DNA of 64,000 nt, from positions 136,091 through 200,090 of the forward strand of contig JAZQKK010000019.1 in assembly GCA_045542115.1 (NCBI GenBank), given 5' to 3'. How positions within the stretch are numbered: the stretch's first letter is position 1; every line of letters begins with the position of its first letter. A program made the translations under genes and the position numbers. The notes beneath the pieces were generated by a model, which did not search any database, was not told where the DNA came from, and saw only the letters and a program-made list of their open reading frames with translations. Origin of the DNA: RGIG995 sp045542115. GTDB lineage: Bacteria; Bacillota; Clostridia; Oscillospirales; UBA644. This document shows positions 1-8,847 of the stretch, one piece after another.

Positions 1-5
1 CATCC

Positions 6-869
6 TTGCCGGAAGAAGACAGCGAACGCTCGGAAACGGATTTGGAATCCCCGAAAAAACCGACGTTTTCCTTCCGGAAATTCTCTGCAACCGTCACAGA
101 AAAAGTGACCAAACTGATGGAGGAATCCCCCAAGGAACCGAAAGAACCGAAAAAACCCAAAGAGCCGAAAGAACACAAATTCCCCATCAAAGCAACCTGG
201 TTCCCGAAGAAAACGAAGAACTCCGAACCGGGTTTGGCATCCACCCTCATTGATTCAGCGAAGCTCGACCCCGCTCCGAAACCGGAAGAGGGGGAAAGAA
301 TTCACTTCACCGGCGGAACCTTCCGCCAAGTGTCGAAGCGTTGGCTTCGGTACGCCCTGCGACCGGGGACCTTGTGTGACGGGGTATCGGAACGGTTGTG
401 GCCCCTGTTTTTGGCAGGTGTGATGGCCTTTTTCTTCGGATTTTATCTGTTGCTGGGGCTGGATTGGTATTTTGCAGGCCTGGTCTCCCCCGGTCGCCTG
501 TGGGCGATTGCCGCCGTGGGACCGTTGGTGGGAGGAGCTGCTGCAATGGCCTTTGCCGCAGGAACGCTGGCCCTTTCGGTCTTTGGCCGCAAAGAACGGA
601 TTCGTCCCTTCCGGGTGATGTCCGGAGTGGCTGGGGCCTGTGTCTATCCCGGCTTTTTAATGTTGCTGGGACTTTTGATTCAACTTATCTTCCGGGCGTC
701 GGTATCGATGTCCTTCGGGATGACGGCGTTGCTGTGGTTCTGTTACTTACTGCTAGACGTACTGCGGGAACTGTTTGGAGAAAAACACTTGTTTAAGAGC
801 GTCGTTTTGTTGGTGGTATGGGGCTTTGTCCTGTTCGCGGTAATGACGTTGACCTTTTCGCTGAAATAA
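6..869 (+). CDS. Multi-pass membrane protein with charged Lys/Pro-rich N-terminus, probably 5'-truncated by the window edge
   Basis: I do not recognise the family. The first ~100 residues are hydrophilic, with a low-complexity run of Lys-Glu-Pro units around residues 43-58. The last ~170 residues hold about five hydrophobic segments (roughly 135-155, 165-190, 210-230, 238-255, 265-285), so the protein is probably an integral membrane protein with a long cytoplasmic tail. The frame is open to the window edge and the first possible start is a TTG at base 6 with no visible ribosome-binding site, so the true start is probably upstream. It is followed after 13 bases by another membrane protein and appears to be part of a four-gene operon. 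Confidence 0.7.
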   Translation: MPEEDSERSETDLESPKKPTFSFRKFSATVTEKVTKLMEESPKEPKEPKKPKEPKEHKFPIKATWFPKKTKNSEPGLASTLIDSAKLDPAPKPEEGERIHFTGGTFRQVSKRWLRYALRPGTLCDGVSERLWPLFLAGVMAFFFGFYLLLGLDWYFAGLVSPGRLWAIAAVGPLVGGAAAMAFAAGTLALSVFGRKERIRPFRVMSGVAGACVYPGFLMLLGLLIQLIFRASVSMSFGMTALLWFCYLLLDVLRELFGEKHLFKSVVLLVVWGFVLFAVMTLTFSLK

Positions 870-882
870 AGGAGGGGGAAGA

Positions 883-1293
883 ATGAAATTTGACCGTTTT
901 ACCATCGTGGGTCTGCTTTGTGCTCTGCCCTACCTTATCTTCGGCGTCGTTTTGACCGACTCCAACGGCGTAAGCATTTTGTCGTATCTGGTGCTGACCC
1001 TGGCGCTGACCGGGGGGGAAGTGACGCTGTACGATATGATGCTCTCTTCCCGGCGGAGAAATTGGCTCTACCGCGTTCCCTTTTCGGCGCTGTTTTTCCT
1101 GGTACAGTTTATTTTGGGATGGAACGTAATGATTCCCTTCTACGTGATGGGACAGTTTGCAATGGGCGTTGCCACCACCAAAGACCGCTTTGAGCATATG
1201 CCAAAAAACAAAGCGGCAAAACCCCTGATCATTTCCGCGGGGGCTTCGGTTTTGTACATATTGATTGCTTTGATTACGGGGGTGAGCGCGTGA
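883..1293 (+). CDS. Small four-helix membrane protein of unknown function
   Basis: This 136-residue protein is almost entirely hydrophobic, with about four membrane segments (near residues 5-25, 29-50, 64-85 and 112-133) joined by short charged loops. A strong Shine-Dalgarno site (GGAGGGGG) lies just before the ATG. Its stop codon overlaps the GTG start of the next gene by four bases, which indicates translational coupling. It shares the operon with another membrane protein and a Cys-rich membrane protein, so a membrane complex is plausible. I recognise no family motif. Confidence 0.75.
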   Translation: MKFDRFTIVGLLCALPYLIFGVVLTDSNGVSILSYLVLTLALTGGEVTLYDMMLSSRRRNWLYRVPFSALFFLVQFILGWNVMIPFYVMGQFAMGVATTKDRFEHMPKNKAAKPLIISAGASVLYILIALITGVSA

Positions 1294-2447
1294 AAAAGAT
1301 TTTTGTCGCTCTGCTGACGGCGTGTTTTCTGCTGACCCTGGGATTGTCTGCCTCCGCGTCGGCCCACGACGGGCTGTGCGGCTGTGGGCGGGAGTACGCC
1401 TCGCAAGATTCGGATAAGTTTATGATCTACGACTGTTTGGGTTGCGGACGGAATTTCACCTCCTGCACCTGTCGTACCTGTTGGTGCGGAAGCGATTTGA
1501 CCCGGACGGAGACCGAAACCGCGTCCCTTGTCACCTGCAACGATTGCGGACTTCCCTGTGAAGATTGCATCTGCCGGGACCGTTCCTATTATACGGCGTT
1601 GCAACAGGTTCCCCAGGGACTGACCGGGGAAGAAATTCCCAATCCCGATAACGGAGCTGTGGTTGCCTTGGCCTGTCTTTTGCCCTTTGCCGGATTTTTG
1701 GCCCTGTATTTCACCATTTACCGCCGGCGTTCTGCGGTTCGGAACCGGAAAAACCGGCCCCAGAAGTTGGAACAGGAATTGGACGTCATCGACAAAGAAC
1801 CCGATGCGAAAAAGCGGTATCTCTTGGCAAAGCAACGGGAAGAATCCAAGCGGGACGGGGATACCCGGATTCTCGACCGGGAAGGAAAACTTCTGTGTCT
1901 GCGGAAAAACGAACTTCTCACCGAAGCCCTGGAAGAAGAGTGGATCCGGGAAACGGTGGGAGAAAACCTCCGCACCTGCCGGAATATGAACCGCTACGGC
2001 TTTGTGGGTTCGGTGGAGACCGTGGAACGGTTGTGGGATTTCAAGGAAAAGAAATTCTCCGACGACCGGAAAGAGATCAGCGGCGAGACGCCGGCGCAAT
2101 CTTTGGTCAAATGGGATACCAAAATTGATTCCATTGCTCTGTTTGAAATTGTAAAACCCCTGAACGGACGGGAAGAAAATCTTTTGTCTCCCGCCTCCAA
2201 CATCACCCGGTTCGGGGCGCGCATCTTCGACCCCACGCCTCTGATGAACCGCAAGACCGACCCGTCCACCGAAGAAGAACGGAGAGAGACCCTGCAACGT
2301 CTCGTCCCCGGATGCGATGTGGAGCGGTTGCTCCATCTGGACCGAATGGCGGGAAAACCCCTGACGCCCCCCGTGGGATTGCCGGAAGAAGCCAATCCCC
2401 GCCGGATGGGAGAAAAAAATCGTTTTCCGGGAGGGATGACCGAATGA
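1290..2447 (+). CDS. Cys-rich, zinc-ribbon-like membrane protein with signal sequence and cytoplasmic tail
   Basis: Translation starts at a GTG overlapping the upstream stop. Residues 1-25 form a signal-peptide-like segment. Residues ~28-95 contain many CxC, CxxC and CxxxC pairs, as in stacked zinc ribbons or disulphide-rich knuckles. One membrane helix follows at ~123-143, then a ~240-residue charged, probably cytoplasmic region. If the first segment is cleaved, the Cys-rich part lies outside the cell, which would favour disulphides or metal capture. The last four bases overlap the next start (ATGA). The function is unknown. Confidence 0.75.
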   Translation: MKKIFVALLTACFLLTLGLSASASAHDGLCGCGREYASQDSDKFMIYDCLGCGRNFTSCTCRTCWCGSDLTRTETETASLVTCNDCGLPCEDCICRDRSYYTALQQVPQGLTGEEIPNPDNGAVVALACLLPFAGFLALYFTIYRRRSAVRNRKNRPQKLEQELDVIDKEPDAKKRYLLAKQREESKRDGDTRILDREGKLLCLRKNELLTEALEEEWIRETVGENLRTCRNMNRYGFVGSVETVERLWDFKEKKFSDDRKEISGETPAQSLVKWDTKIDSIALFEIVKPLNGREENLLSPASNITRFGARIFDPTPLMNRKTDPSTEEERRETLQRLVPGCDVERLLHLDRMAGKPLTPPVGLPEEANPRRMGEKNRFPGGMTE

Positions 2448-3328
2448 AATATACCTTTTCGACCCGGGAGCTTTTGACCCTTCTTCGCTCGGCTTCCGTG
2501 GACGCCAACGCCGCATCGCCCTTCCGTGGACTGATGACTTTGAACGAAGAAACGCCTTCCATTCCCCTTTCCGAAGAACAGCAGTTGCTCTGTGCCTTCG
2601 CCCTGACCCCGCAACGGACGCTGGTCATCGGCCGTCATTCTGCGGTGGACGGAGAATTGTATCTTCTGAATATCGACGGAATGTGGTATCTGTACAGTTG
2701 GCTGGAAGCCCAGGACCGCCACGTGTTTGAAGCCTATTTTGACCGTCCGCGGCTGCTAAAATTCCTCCGGAAGAATTTCTGCGGATTTTTCCGCCCCAAT
2801 TTCGGAGCCTTCACCCAACTGGACGTGACCCTGAACCAACACGAATTTTTCGTCTGGAATTTTATCCGGGCCTTGTACGCCTTCCGGGCAAGAACCAAGA
2901 AGGCGGCGGTCAACGACACGTTCTTGGCCGACGACTTGAAAAATCCCGACTTAGCCCTGTATCTGCGGAATTATCTGGACGAATTGGGGCTGGAATCGGT
3001 ATCCGACACCGTGGACCGTCTGATGGACGAAAAGCACCACGGAGAAATGGACGAAGCCTTGAAGGGGCTGGAAGAAAAGGGGATTCTGACCCCGGATATC
3101 AACCGGCTTTCGATGGACAGCGCCTACCGTCTTTCCCGGACCGCCTTGGAGAGGATGGACGACGGGATGTTGCTGGACACCGTGTGGTTTGCCGACCGCA
3201 CCGACCCGGAAAAGACCCGAGAAGCCTTGTTCTGCCTGCGGCGGGACGGGGTGCTTGCCATCCTTCCCAGCCGGGACGGAGCCGTGCTTCGGTCGATGCC
3301 CGACTGTCCCTGGGAAGATTTGATTTAA
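2444..3328 (+). CDS. Soluble protein of unknown function, last gene of the membrane-protein operon
   Basis: I chose the ATG at 2444 because it overlaps the preceding stop by four bases (ATGA). The longer frame from 2312 lies inside the upstream gene. The product is 294 residues, has no membrane segment, is rich in charged helices and ends with a short beta-rich stretch. The shape resembles a cytoplasmic partner or chaperone-like protein for the membrane proteins upstream, but that is inference from position only. I recognise no catalytic motif. Confidence 0.7.
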   Translation: MKYTFSTRELLTLLRSASVDANAASPFRGLMTLNEETPSIPLSEEQQLLCAFALTPQRTLVIGRHSAVDGELYLLNIDGMWYLYSWLEAQDRHVFEAYFDRPRLLKFLRKNFCGFFRPNFGAFTQLDVTLNQHEFFVWNFIRALYAFRARTKKAAVNDTFLADDLKNPDLALYLRNYLDELGLESVSDTVDRLMDEKHHGEMDEALKGLEEKGILTPDINRLSMDSAYRLSRTALERMDDGMLLDTVWFADRTDPEKTREALFCLRRDGVLAILPSRDGAVLRSMPDCPWEDLI

Positions 3329-3360
3329 CCCACTATTATTTTTGATTTGGAAGGTTTTTT

Positions 3361-4362
3361 ATGCCGAAACTGTATCCATCTTCCCATCGGGGGAAGACCC
3401 ACGTACCCGTTCTGCCGGAAGAACGATTTGACGAAGTGATGGTTCAGACCGTGGAACCGTTACTGCAACGCTACCGGAACAAAGGATTTCTCACCATCGT
3501 CCGGGGAATGCGGCTTCATTACGAATATTACCTTTGCGCCGACCCGGTGGGGGCGGTGGTCATCAGCCACGGCTTTACCGAATCGGCGGAGAAATATCGG
3601 GAATTGGCCTATTATTTCCTGGAAGCGGGATATTCGGTCTTTGCTCTGGACCACCGGGGCCACGGGAAATCCTACCGGGAAATGAAAAATCCCTGCCTTA
3701 TCCATATCGGAAAATTCCAGCATTACATCGACGACCTGGATTGGTTTATCCAAAAAATCGTTCGCCCCAACGCCGTCAACCTCCCCCTGTATCTGTTCGG
3801 CCATTCGATGGGAGGTGCAGTGGCAGGAATGTATTTGTCTCAGCATCCCGTCACCTTCCGCCGGGCGGTGTTATCCGCTCCGATGATTGCGGCAAAGACC
3901 CGAAATCTCCCGGGATGGATCGCGGAATTGCTGTCCCTGGGATTTTGCCTTACGGGACAATCCAAAAAACGGGTGCTGGACGTGGGCGATTTCGACGAAA
4001 ACGCGTCCTTTGAGCAAAGCGCCGACACCTCTCGGGCCCGGTTTGATTATTATCATCAAAAACGGATCCATTACCGCCACTTACAGACGTCCGCCCCCAC
4101 CTACGGGTGGATACTCCAATCGTTGCGGGTGACCCGGAACCTTCTGAACCGTTCCAACTGTGCTACGGTGCAAGCCCCCGTGCTTCTTTTCCAGGGGGAG
4201 ACCGACGACTACGTTCATAATCGCCCCCAGGAAAAGTATATCGCCCGGATTCCCCACGGAGAATTGGTAAAGGTTCCCGAAAGCAAGCACGAAATTTTTA
4301 TGACCCCCAACCAGACCCTGCAATCGGTATTGGACCAAACGCTGATCTTCTTTTCCAAATAA
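3361..4362 (+). CDS. Alpha/beta hydrolase, monoacylglycerol lipase / lysophospholipase-like
   Basis: The 333-residue protein has the serine-hydrolase nucleophile elbow GHSMGG near residue 145, an oxyanion-side HGF motif near 65 and a DHRGHGKS segment near 98, as in the lysophospholipase/monoglyceride lipase family (PldB type). A C-terminal ESKHE segment supplies the probable catalytic His, and the Asp is probably in the GETDDYV segment. No signal peptide is seen, so it should be cytosolic or peripheral. It probably releases fatty acids from mono-acyl lipids. A 32-base gap with a GGAAGG site separates it from the operon upstream, and a terminator follows. Confidence 0.85.
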   Translation: MPKLYPSSHRGKTHVPVLPEERFDEVMVQTVEPLLQRYRNKGFLTIVRGMRLHYEYYLCADPVGAVVISHGFTESAEKYRELAYYFLEAGYSVFALDHRGHGKSYREMKNPCLIHIGKFQHYIDDLDWFIQKIVRPNAVNLPLYLFGHSMGGAVAGMYLSQHPVTFRRAVLSAPMIAAKTRNLPGWIAELLSLGFCLTGQSKKRVLDVGDFDENASFEQSADTSRARFDYYHQKRIHYRHLQTSAPTYGWILQSLRVTRNLLNRSNCATVQAPVLLFQGETDDYVHNRPQEKYIARIPHGELVKVPESKHEIFMTPNQTLQSVLDQTLIFFSK

Positions 4363-4367
4363 AATCT

Positions 4368-4404
4368 CCGGCGGAACGTTCTTCCGCCGGCCAACCCTTT
4401 TTTT
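4368..4404 (+). terminator. Rho-independent terminator after the hydrolase
   Basis: A nine-base-pair stem (CCGGCGGAA / TTCCGCCGG) with a short loop is followed after a few bases by a run of eight T. It separates the hydrolase from metF. Confidence 0.8.
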
Positions 4405-4438
4405 CCCTCGTTTCCCATCTTAAAAACGGAGTTTTACT

Positions 4439-5317
4439 ATGAAATTATCTTCCATCCTTTCCCGGGACGTTCCGTCCCTGTCCTTTGAAGTCTTTCCCCC
4501 GAAGACCGACGCTTCTTTTGATACGGTGGAGTCCGCCGTTCATCAGATTGCGGCCTTGAAGCCGGCCTTTATGAGCGTCACCTACGGAGCCGGGGGCGGC
4601 ACCAGCCAATATACGCTGGATATTGCGAAAAAAATCAAAAAACACCACGGGGTCCCCACCCTGGCGCACTTGACCTGCGTCTCCTCCACCCGGCAATCGG
4701 TGGCGGCTCAGATTCAGGCGATGCGGGACGCGGGGATCGAAAACGTAATGGCTCTGCGGGGGGATATTCCCGAAGACCGGAAACACGAAGACCGTTCCCG
4801 GTGGGATTACCGGTACGCGGTGGAGTTGGTTCGGGAATTGAAGGAACAGGGATTTTGCATCGGTGCGGCCTGTTATCCGGAGATTCACCCGGAAAGCGTC
4901 AATCAGAAGGACGATATCCTTCGCTTGAAAGAAAAAGTGGAAGCCGGATGCGATTTTCTCACCACCCAAATGTTTTTCGACAACAACCTTCTGTATAATT
5001 TCCTGTACAAAATTCGGGAAGCGGGCATCACCGTGCCGGTAGTAGCGGGAATTATGCCCATCACCAACGCCAATCAGGTGCAACGGGCGGTCTCCCTTTC
5101 CGGGTCGTTCGTACCCCAACGGTTCAAAGCCCTGGTAGACCGGTTCGGGACCGACCCGAAATCGATGAAGCAAGCGGGTATCGCCTACGCCACCGACCAG
5201 ATCATCGACCTGTTTGCCAACAATATTTGCAACGTACACGTCTATTCGATGAATAACCCCGACGTGGCGAAAAAAATTCAGGACAACCTGTCGGATATTT
5301 TGGAGAGATCCCTATGA
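4439..5317 (+). CDS. metF: 5,10-methylenetetrahydrofolate reductase
   Basis: MetF reduces 5,10-methylene-THF to 5-methyl-THF and so feeds methionine synthase. The 292-residue length is normal for the bacterial FAD-dependent barrel. Diagnostic segments are FEVFPPK near the N-terminus (with the catalytic Glu), TYGAGGGTS near residue 52, and ALRGDIP near residue 103 (the flavin-contacting region). The gene overlaps the metH start by four bases (ATGA), so the two are translationally coupled. No riboswitch is apparent in the short leader after the upstream terminator. Confidence 0.95.
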   Translation: MKLSSILSRDVPSLSFEVFPPKTDASFDTVESAVHQIAALKPAFMSVTYGAGGGTSQYTLDIAKKIKKHHGVPTLAHLTCVSSTRQSVAAQIQAMRDAGIENVMALRGDIPEDRKHEDRSRWDYRYAVELVRELKEQGFCIGAACYPEIHPESVNQKDDILRLKEKVEAGCDFLTTQMFFDNNLLYNFLYKIREAGITVPVVAGIMPITNANQVQRAVSLSGSFVPQRFKALVDRFGTDPKSMKQAGIAYATDQIIDLFANNICNVHVYSMNNPDVAKKIQDNLSDILERSL

Positions 5318-7692
5318 ACGTAAGAGAATATCTCGGTAAGAACTTTCTGTTTTTGGACGGAGGCACGGGCACGCTGTTGCAACAGGCGGGTCTTTGCCCG
5401 GGAGAAGCCCCGGAACGGTGGAATCTGACCCACCCCGAAAGGATAAAGTCCATTGCCCGGGCCTATTACGACGCCGGAAGCAACGTGGTTTGCACCAATA
5501 CCTTCGGGGCGAATCTGCTGAAATTTGACCGAACGGAATTGGAACGGATCATTTCCGCCGCCGTTTCGTTGGTGCGAGAGGCACGGGCGGAATCGTCCTC
5601 TCCCCAGGAAAAATTCATCGCCCTGGACGTGGGCCCGTCGGGGCGTCTTCTCAAACCCCTGGGGGATTTGGATTTTGAAGACGCAGTATCCCTCTTTGCC
5701 GAAACGATACGGCTGGGGGCAAACTGCGGCGTGGACCTTATCTTCATCGAAACGATGAACGATTCTTACGAAACCAAAGCCGCACTTCTGGCGGCCAAAG
5801 AACAGTGCGACCTTCCGGTCTTCGTGTCCAACGCCTACGGGGCCGACGGACGGCTTTTGAACGGAGCGGACCCGGAAAGTATGGTGGCTCTGCTGGAAGG
5901 AATGGGCGTAGACGCCTTGGGCGCGAATTGTTCCTTGGGCCCGGAGCAGTTGCGGCCGGTGATGGACCGGCTGGTGGCGGCGGCCTCGGTGCCGGTGCTG
6001 TTCAAGCCCAACGCCGGCCTTCCCCGGACGGAAGACGGGAAAACGGTCTTTGACGTCTCTCCCGACGATTTTGCAAAGAGCGTTGCCGACCAGATGCGCC
6101 GGGGCGTTTCCATTGCCGGAGGATGTTGCGGCACCACCCCGGACTACCTGAAAGCCTTGACCGCCGCGGCAAAAGGTCTGCAAAAAAAGCCCGTGGAACC
6201 CAAAGGATTTTGCCGTATTTCTTCTTATACGCACGCCGTATACTTTGAAAAGGCCCCCATCCTGATTGGGGAAAGGATTAACCCCACGGGGAAAAAGCGG
6301 TTCCAGCAAGCGCTCCGGGAAGGGGATATGAATTTTATTCTGCAAGAAGGTCTCCGACAGGCGGAACAGGGGGTTCCGGTCTTAGACGTGAACGTGGGAA
6401 TTCCCGACGTGGACGAAGTTTCCCTTTTGCCCGAAACGGTTTGTGCCCTGCAAGGGGTGACCGATCTGCCCTTGCAGATTGACACCGCAAACCCGGAAGC
6501 GATGGCAAACGCTCTTCGCCGGTACAACGGAAAGGCCCTCATCAACTCCGTCAACGGGACCCGGGAAAGTATGGATAACATATTCCCCCTGATGAAACGG
6601 TACGGGGGCGTGGCCATTGCCCTGACGCTGGACGAAGAGGGGATTCCTTCCACCGCCGAAGGCCGCGTGGCTATCGCAAAACGAATCTTGTCCGAAGGGG
6701 CAAAATACGGCTTTTCCAAAAACGATTTTATTTTTGACCCCTTGGCAATGACCGTCTCGTCCCATCCCACCGCCGCGTTGGTCACCCTGCAAGCCCTGAA
6801 ACAGTTGACCGAACTTGGTTGCCGCACCTCTCTGGGGGTCTCCAACGTTTCCTTCGGTCTCCCGGGACGGGATACGGTAAACGCAACCTTTTTTGCCTGC
6901 GCGCTGGAACAAGGGTTGTCTGCCGCCATTTTGAACCCCCACTCGGAAGAAATGCAAAAAACCTATTACGCCTTCCGGTTGTTGCACGGAATGGATGAAA
7001 ACTGTGCCGATTATATTGCCTTTGCGGAACGCCTTGCAAAAGAAGAACCCACCTCTCCCGGGGAAGCAACGTGCAAAACCTCGGATTTGAATACCGCCAT
7101 CCGCAAGGGGCTGAAAACCGAGGCGAAAAAGGCCACCGAAGAACTGTTGCAACATACGGAGCCCCTGGACATCGTGCAGCAACACGTCATTCCGGCTCTG
7201 GACGCGGTGGGCAAGGGTTTTGAAGAAAACACCGTCTATCTGCCCCAACTTCTGATGAGCGCCGAAGCCGCGAAAACCGCCTTTGAACAAATCAAACGGG
7301 CAATGCCCCGAACCGCGGACACGGGGAAAGGTCCGGTGGTTTTGGCAACCGTAAAAGGAGACGTTCACGATATTGGGAAAAATATCGTGAAAATGCTGTT
7401 GGAAAATTACGGCTTTACCGTATTGGATTTGGGGAAAGACGTTCCCCCGGAAGAAGTGGTGCAAGGGGTAAAACAGTCCAACGCCCCCCTGGTCTGCCTT
7501 TCGGCGTTGATGACCACCACCGTACCGGCGATGGAAGAAACGGTGGCGCTGCTCCACAAAACCTGCCCCGACTGTAAAGTCATCGTAGGCGGGGCGGTTT
7601 TGACCGAAGAATACGCCGCCAAAATCGGCGCCGACGCCTACGGCAAAGACGCCTTATCCGCCGTGCGATACGCAGAGCACGTGATACAATAA
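5314..7692 (+). CDS. metH: Cobalamin-dependent methionine synthase lacking the reactivation domain
   Basis: This enzyme moves a methyl group from 5-methyl-THF through cobalamin to homocysteine. Residues ~1-290 form the homocysteine-binding barrel, with the zinc ligands Cys206, Cys271 and Cys272 (the GGCCGTTP motif). Residues ~310-570 form the pterin-binding barrel (GERINPTG). Residues ~590-792 form the B12 cap and Rossmann domains, with DVHDIGKN placing the cobalt-binding His at 685. The protein stops at 792 residues and has no AdoMet-binding reactivation domain, as in Thermotoga-type MetH. A separate reductive activator is therefore expected. It is coupled to metF. Confidence 0.93.
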   Translation: MNVREYLGKNFLFLDGGTGTLLQQAGLCPGEAPERWNLTHPERIKSIARAYYDAGSNVVCTNTFGANLLKFDRTELERIISAAVSLVREARAESSSPQEKFIALDVGPSGRLLKPLGDLDFEDAVSLFAETIRLGANCGVDLIFIETMNDSYETKAALLAAKEQCDLPVFVSNAYGADGRLLNGADPESMVALLEGMGVDALGANCSLGPEQLRPVMDRLVAAASVPVLFKPNAGLPRTEDGKTVFDVSPDDFAKSVADQMRRGVSIAGGCCGTTPDYLKALTAAAKGLQKKPVEPKGFCRISSYTHAVYFEKAPILIGERINPTGKKRFQQALREGDMNFILQEGLRQAEQGVPVLDVNVGIPDVDEVSLLPETVCALQGVTDLPLQIDTANPEAMANALRRYNGKALINSVNGTRESMDNIFPLMKRYGGVAIALTLDEEGIPSTAEGRVAIAKRILSEGAKYGFSKNDFIFDPLAMTVSSHPTAALVTLQALKQLTELGCRTSLGVSNVSFGLPGRDTVNATFFACALEQGLSAAILNPHSEEMQKTYYAFRLLHGMDENCADYIAFAERLAKEEPTSPGEATCKTSDLNTAIRKGLKTEAKKATEELLQHTEPLDIVQQHVIPALDAVGKGFEENTVYLPQLLMSAEAAKTAFEQIKRAMPRTADTGKGPVVLATVKGDVHDIGKNIVKMLLENYGFTVLDLGKDVPPEEVVQGVKQSNAPLVCLSALMTTTVPAMEETVALLHKTCPDCKVIVGGAVLTEEYAAKIGADAYGKDALSAVRYAEHVIQ

Positions 7693-7720
7693 ACAGAGTT
7701 GAAATTTACAGAAATAATAA

Positions 7721-7760
7721 GGGATTGGCCAATCGGCCAATCCCCGTATTTTAGGTTTTT
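7721..7760. terminator. Bidirectional terminator between metH and the threonine aldolase gene
   Basis: A perfect ten-base-pair stem (GGGATTGGCC / GGCCAATCCC, loop of four bases) lies between the converging metH and aldolase genes, with T-rich sequence on the plus strand and A-rich sequence before it. Confidence 0.7.
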
Positions 7761-7768
7761 ATGCTCCG

Positions 7769-8809
7769 TTAAACTGCGGCGGCTTTGATGGATTCGATGA
7801 GGTTTTTCACCGCTTCTTCGTCGGTGGCCCAAGAGGTGCAGATACGCACGGCGGTGTGCTCTTCGTCGGGCTTGCCCCAAACTTCGAAGGCGTATTTTTC
7901 GCTCAAAAAGGCCAGGATGTCGTTGGAAAATACGGTAAAGACCTGATTGGCCGCCGTTTCGTACAACAGAGGGAATCCGTTCTTTTTCAGAGCGTCCCGA
8001 ATCTTGTCCGCTTGGCGATTGGCCTTTTCCGCAAGTTCGGTGTACAGGCCGTCGGAGAACAGGGTGAAGAATTGAATCCCCAACAGTCTGCCTTTGGCCA
8101 ACATCCCGCCCCGTTGTTTGATAAGGTACCGGAAATCGGCCTTCAATTCCTTTTTCAGAATCATTACCGCTTCCCCGAACAAAGCACCGCATTTCGTTCC
8201 GCCGATGCAGAGCACGTCCACCTTAGATGCAATTTCTTCCAGGGTCAAGTCCGTGCCGGGCACCGCCAAGGCATAGGCCAAGCGGGCCCCGTCCATATAC
8301 AGGGGAATGTGATAGGCGCGGCAGACCCGGGAAAGGTCGTACAATTCCTGGCGGGTGTACAACGTTCCGTTTTCCGTGGGATGGGAAATGTAGACCATCC
8401 CCGGCTGAACGGTATGCTCGTGATTGGCTTCGGCGTAATGGGCGTTGATGGCGTCTTCCACCTGTTTTGCCGTCAGTTTGCCGTCGGTAGAAGGCAAGGG
8501 CAGAACTTTATGGCCGGTCGCTTCAATGGCGCCTGATTCGTGAACTGCAATATGTCCGGTCTCCGCCGACAAAACGCCTTGGTGCGGACGGAGCAACGCC
8601 GAGATTACCGTGGTGTTTGCCTGGGTTCCCCCCATCAGAAAATGCACGTCCCCGTCGGGGGCGTTGGCGGCTTGTTTGATTCTGTCCCGGGCAAGGTCGC
8701 AATAGGGGTCGCACCCATACCCGACGGTCTGCTCCAAATTGGTTTGGGTCAGGGCTTTCAGAATTCGGGGATGGCACCCCTCTTGGTAATCACAGGCAAA
8801 ACGGTACAT
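7769..8809 (-). CDS. ltaE: Low-specificity L-threonine aldolase (PLP-dependent)
   Basis: This enzyme splits threonine or allo-threonine into glycine and acetaldehyde and belongs to the beta-eliminating lyase / fold-type I PLP group. Family markers are the N-terminal YGCDPYCD segment, FLMGGTQAN near residue 58, HPTENGTLY near 142, the MDGARLA segment near 173 (Asp binding the PLP nitrogen) and GGTKCGA, where Lys206 is the probable Schiff-base lysine. The 346-residue length fits. It is the last gene of the minus-strand ruvCAB run, 38 bases after DUF554. Confidence 0.9.
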   Translation of the reverse strand: MYRFACDYQEGCHPRILKALTQTNLEQTVGYGCDPYCDLARDRIKQAANAPDGDVHFLMGGTQANTTVISALLRPHQGVLSAETGHIAVHESGAIEATGHKVLPLPSTDGKLTAKQVEDAINAHYAEANHEHTVQPGMVYISHPTENGTLYTRQELYDLSRVCRAYHIPLYMDGARLAYALAVPGTDLTLEEIASKVDVLCIGGTKCGALFGEAVMILKKELKADFRYLIKQRGGMLAKGRLLGIQFFTLFSDGLYTELAEKANRQADKIRDALKKNGFPLLYETAANQVFTVFSNDILAFLSEKYAFEVWGKPDEEHTAVRICTSWATDEEAVKNLIESIKAAAV

Positions 8810-8847
8810 AGATGCAATTCCTTTCTATAATAAATGAAAATAGTTTT

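Noticed and set aside
4439..7692. SAM or cobalamin riboswitch upstream of metF-metH
   Set aside because: The leader after the terminator is under 40 bases, too short for either riboswitch.
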